Assembly: GCA_904420535.1 (NCBI GenBank)
Contig: CAJFVQ010000012.1
Location: forward strand, 1-43,589
Reading direction: 5' to 3'
DNA: 43,589 nucleotides
DNA from: Candidatus Cryptoclostridium obscurum
GTDB taxonomy: Bacteria > Bacillota > Dehalobacteriia > UBA7702
A program made the translations under genes and the position numbers. The notes beneath the pieces are model-generated. The model was not told the DNA's origin and searched no databases. It worked only from the letters and a program-made list of their open reading frames with translations. Of the stretch, positions 42,788 through 43,589 are shown piece by piece. Numbering within the stretch: the stretch's first letter is position 1; each line of letters begins with the position of its first letter.

Positions 42788-43399
42788 ATGAAGACCATGA
42801 AAAAACTATGGACGGGATTCCTTCTGGTATGGCTGGCCATTGCCTTCGTCGCCTGCAGCTCTCAGCAAGGGCCTGAATCTGATGACACCCAAACCAAGAC
42901 GGAAGACGTGTCCACAGCACAAATGGCAGCGGCACCCATAGAAGCCGAAGCTACCATTGAAGGGGAAACGAATACTTATGATAGCGATGCCTATTTCCGC
43001 ATGACCAACGAGGTTTTGGGAGACGATGGCGAGCAAGAAAACTTACGAAAAATTATGGAATTGGAAGTTTTTTATCGTGAGGGACAAGCTCAAGGAATCC
43101 AGATTTCCGATGAGATGGTAGAGGCGGAGATCGATGCGAGAAAATCCGGCGAACAAGTGGGTGAACAGGGAGAAAATGCCGGGGCGCAATATCGCAGGGA
43201 GCTGACGGCTTATCTCCGGCGTCATGACCTTTCCGAGGAGGATTATTGGAGTTCCGTGACGGAAGATGTGAGGAAATATCTTACTGCCATCGCCCTGGTA
43301 TCGATGGTCTCCGAGGAGTATGAAGGCGATGACGCAGTCGCCTATATCGAAGGAGCCTATACCGACGAATTATTTCAAAAATACGGCGTTTCCTATTGA
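42788..43399 (+). CDS. Lipoprotein with SurA-N-like helical domain
   Basis: A 203-residue protein. A lipoprotein signal ends FVAC with Cys23, followed by a low-complexity acidic linker (residues 24-65). The rest is helical and resembles the chaperone N-terminal domain of SurA/PrsA-like proteins (EVFYREGQAQGIQISDEMVEAEIDARK, then a YLRRHDLSEEDYW helix), but no prolyl isomerase domain follows. It may be a membrane-anchored chaperone or a degenerate foldase. GAGAGGG lies seven bases before the ATG. It is probably co-transcribed with ilvA. Confidence 0.75.
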   Translation: MKTMKKLWTGFLLVWLAIAFVACSSQQGPESDDTQTKTEDVSTAQMAAAPIEAEATIEGETNTYDSDAYFRMTNEVLGDDGEQENLRKIMELEVFYREGQAQGIQISDEMVEAEIDARKSGEQVGEQGENAGAQYRRELTAYLRRHDLSEEDYWSSVTEDVRKYLTAIALVSMVSEEYEGDDAVAYIEGAYTDELFQKYGVSY

Positions 43400-43422
43400 G
43401 ATAGGAAACCGCGGCAGAACAG

Positions 43423-43451
43423 AGCGTCTTTGCATTGCAAAGACGCTTTTT
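43423..43451 (+). terminator. Terminator of the ilvA-lipoprotein unit
   Basis: A 12-bp inverted repeat AGCGTCTTTGCA (43423-43434) with TGCAAAGACGCT (43436-43447) followed by T residues. Confidence 0.88.
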
Positions 43452-43537
43452 GATTTCCTGAAAAACTACGCATGTGCCATAAAGTAACACAAGAATTTGA
43501 TGGGCAGCCGCCCACTATTCCATTGATTCAAATTATA

Positions 43538-43566
43538 TTGTCCTTACTCATTAAGACGGCTATAAT
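43538..43566 (+). promoter_or_regulatory. Sigma-A promoter for a gene beyond the window
   Basis: TTGTCC (43538-43543), 17-bp spacer, perfect TATAAT (43561-43566). Nothing is encoded between here and the window end. Confidence 0.7.
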
Positions 43567-43589
43567 AAAATAGGACTTGACGATTATTC

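Overview
The window looks like a chromosomal segment of an anaerobic Bacillota (Clostridia-like) bacterium. Pointers are the strong AGGAGG-type ribosome binding sites, TTGACA/TATAAT promoters, a T-box leader, a tandem glycine riboswitch, SLH-domain surface proteins, the short clostridial-type threonine deaminase, and two corrinoid-dependent-type MttB methyltransferases with a BCCT carrier. No tRNA, rRNA, CRISPR array or insertion sequence was recognised. The species is not identified from sequence alone.

Region 1 (1-3084): the 3' part of a GHKL sensor kinase, a convergent minimal amidohydrolase, and a membrane-anchored polysaccharide deacetylase. Region 2 (3190-12961) is the most distinctive part. 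It holds a BCCT transporter, an MttB-family methyltransferase, two tandem sigma-54 enhancer-binding regulators with PAS domains, an MFS transporter and a second MttB paralogue. Each of the three catabolic units (BCCT; MttB-1; MFS plus MttB-2) is preceded by a close -24/-12 sigma-54 promoter (GG and GC exactly spaced). The regulators' flanks hold two different upstream-site candidates: a 29-bp perfect palindrome before MttB-1, and a 19-bp motif repeated exactly 84 bp apart, with an inverted copy between, before the MFS gene. This reads as a substrate-inducible methylated-amine or betaine regulon with two parallel transporter/methyltransferase arms. No corrinoid protein or activase is inside the window.

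Region 3 (13258-18818): a membrane-attached XRE regulator, a manganese catalase, and the mnmE-mnmG-rsmG operon for tRNA U34 and 16S rRNA modification. Region 4 (19009-24051): leuA-leuC-leuD-leuB behind a consensus promoter and a complete T-box leader. Region 5 (24265-29032): a secreted ZinT-like metal-binding domain fused to three SLH repeats, an iron-type alcohol dehydrogenase behind a perfect sigma-A promoter, and a DUF47/PiT phosphate uptake pair.

Region 6 (29207-33491): a barnase-like lipoprotein ribonuclease, its barstar inhibitor and a TSCPD protein in overlapping frames; an operon of ybaK, a small membrane protein and mltG; a stand-alone fragment resembling the C-terminal end of class III ribonucleotide reductase; and nudC. 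Region 7 (33647-36861): a tandem glycine riboswitch with two following terminator hairpins ahead of an AGCS-family glycine/alanine symporter, then an SLH surface protein whose mRNA starts with a GC-rich hairpin. Region 8 (37181-43589): guaB, ilvB-ilvN, ilvA behind a long leader, a SurA-N-like lipoprotein, and a promoter for a gene beyond the right edge.

Nearly every transcription unit is closed by an intrinsic terminator, often bidirectional between convergent genes. This makes the operon boundaries unusually clear.
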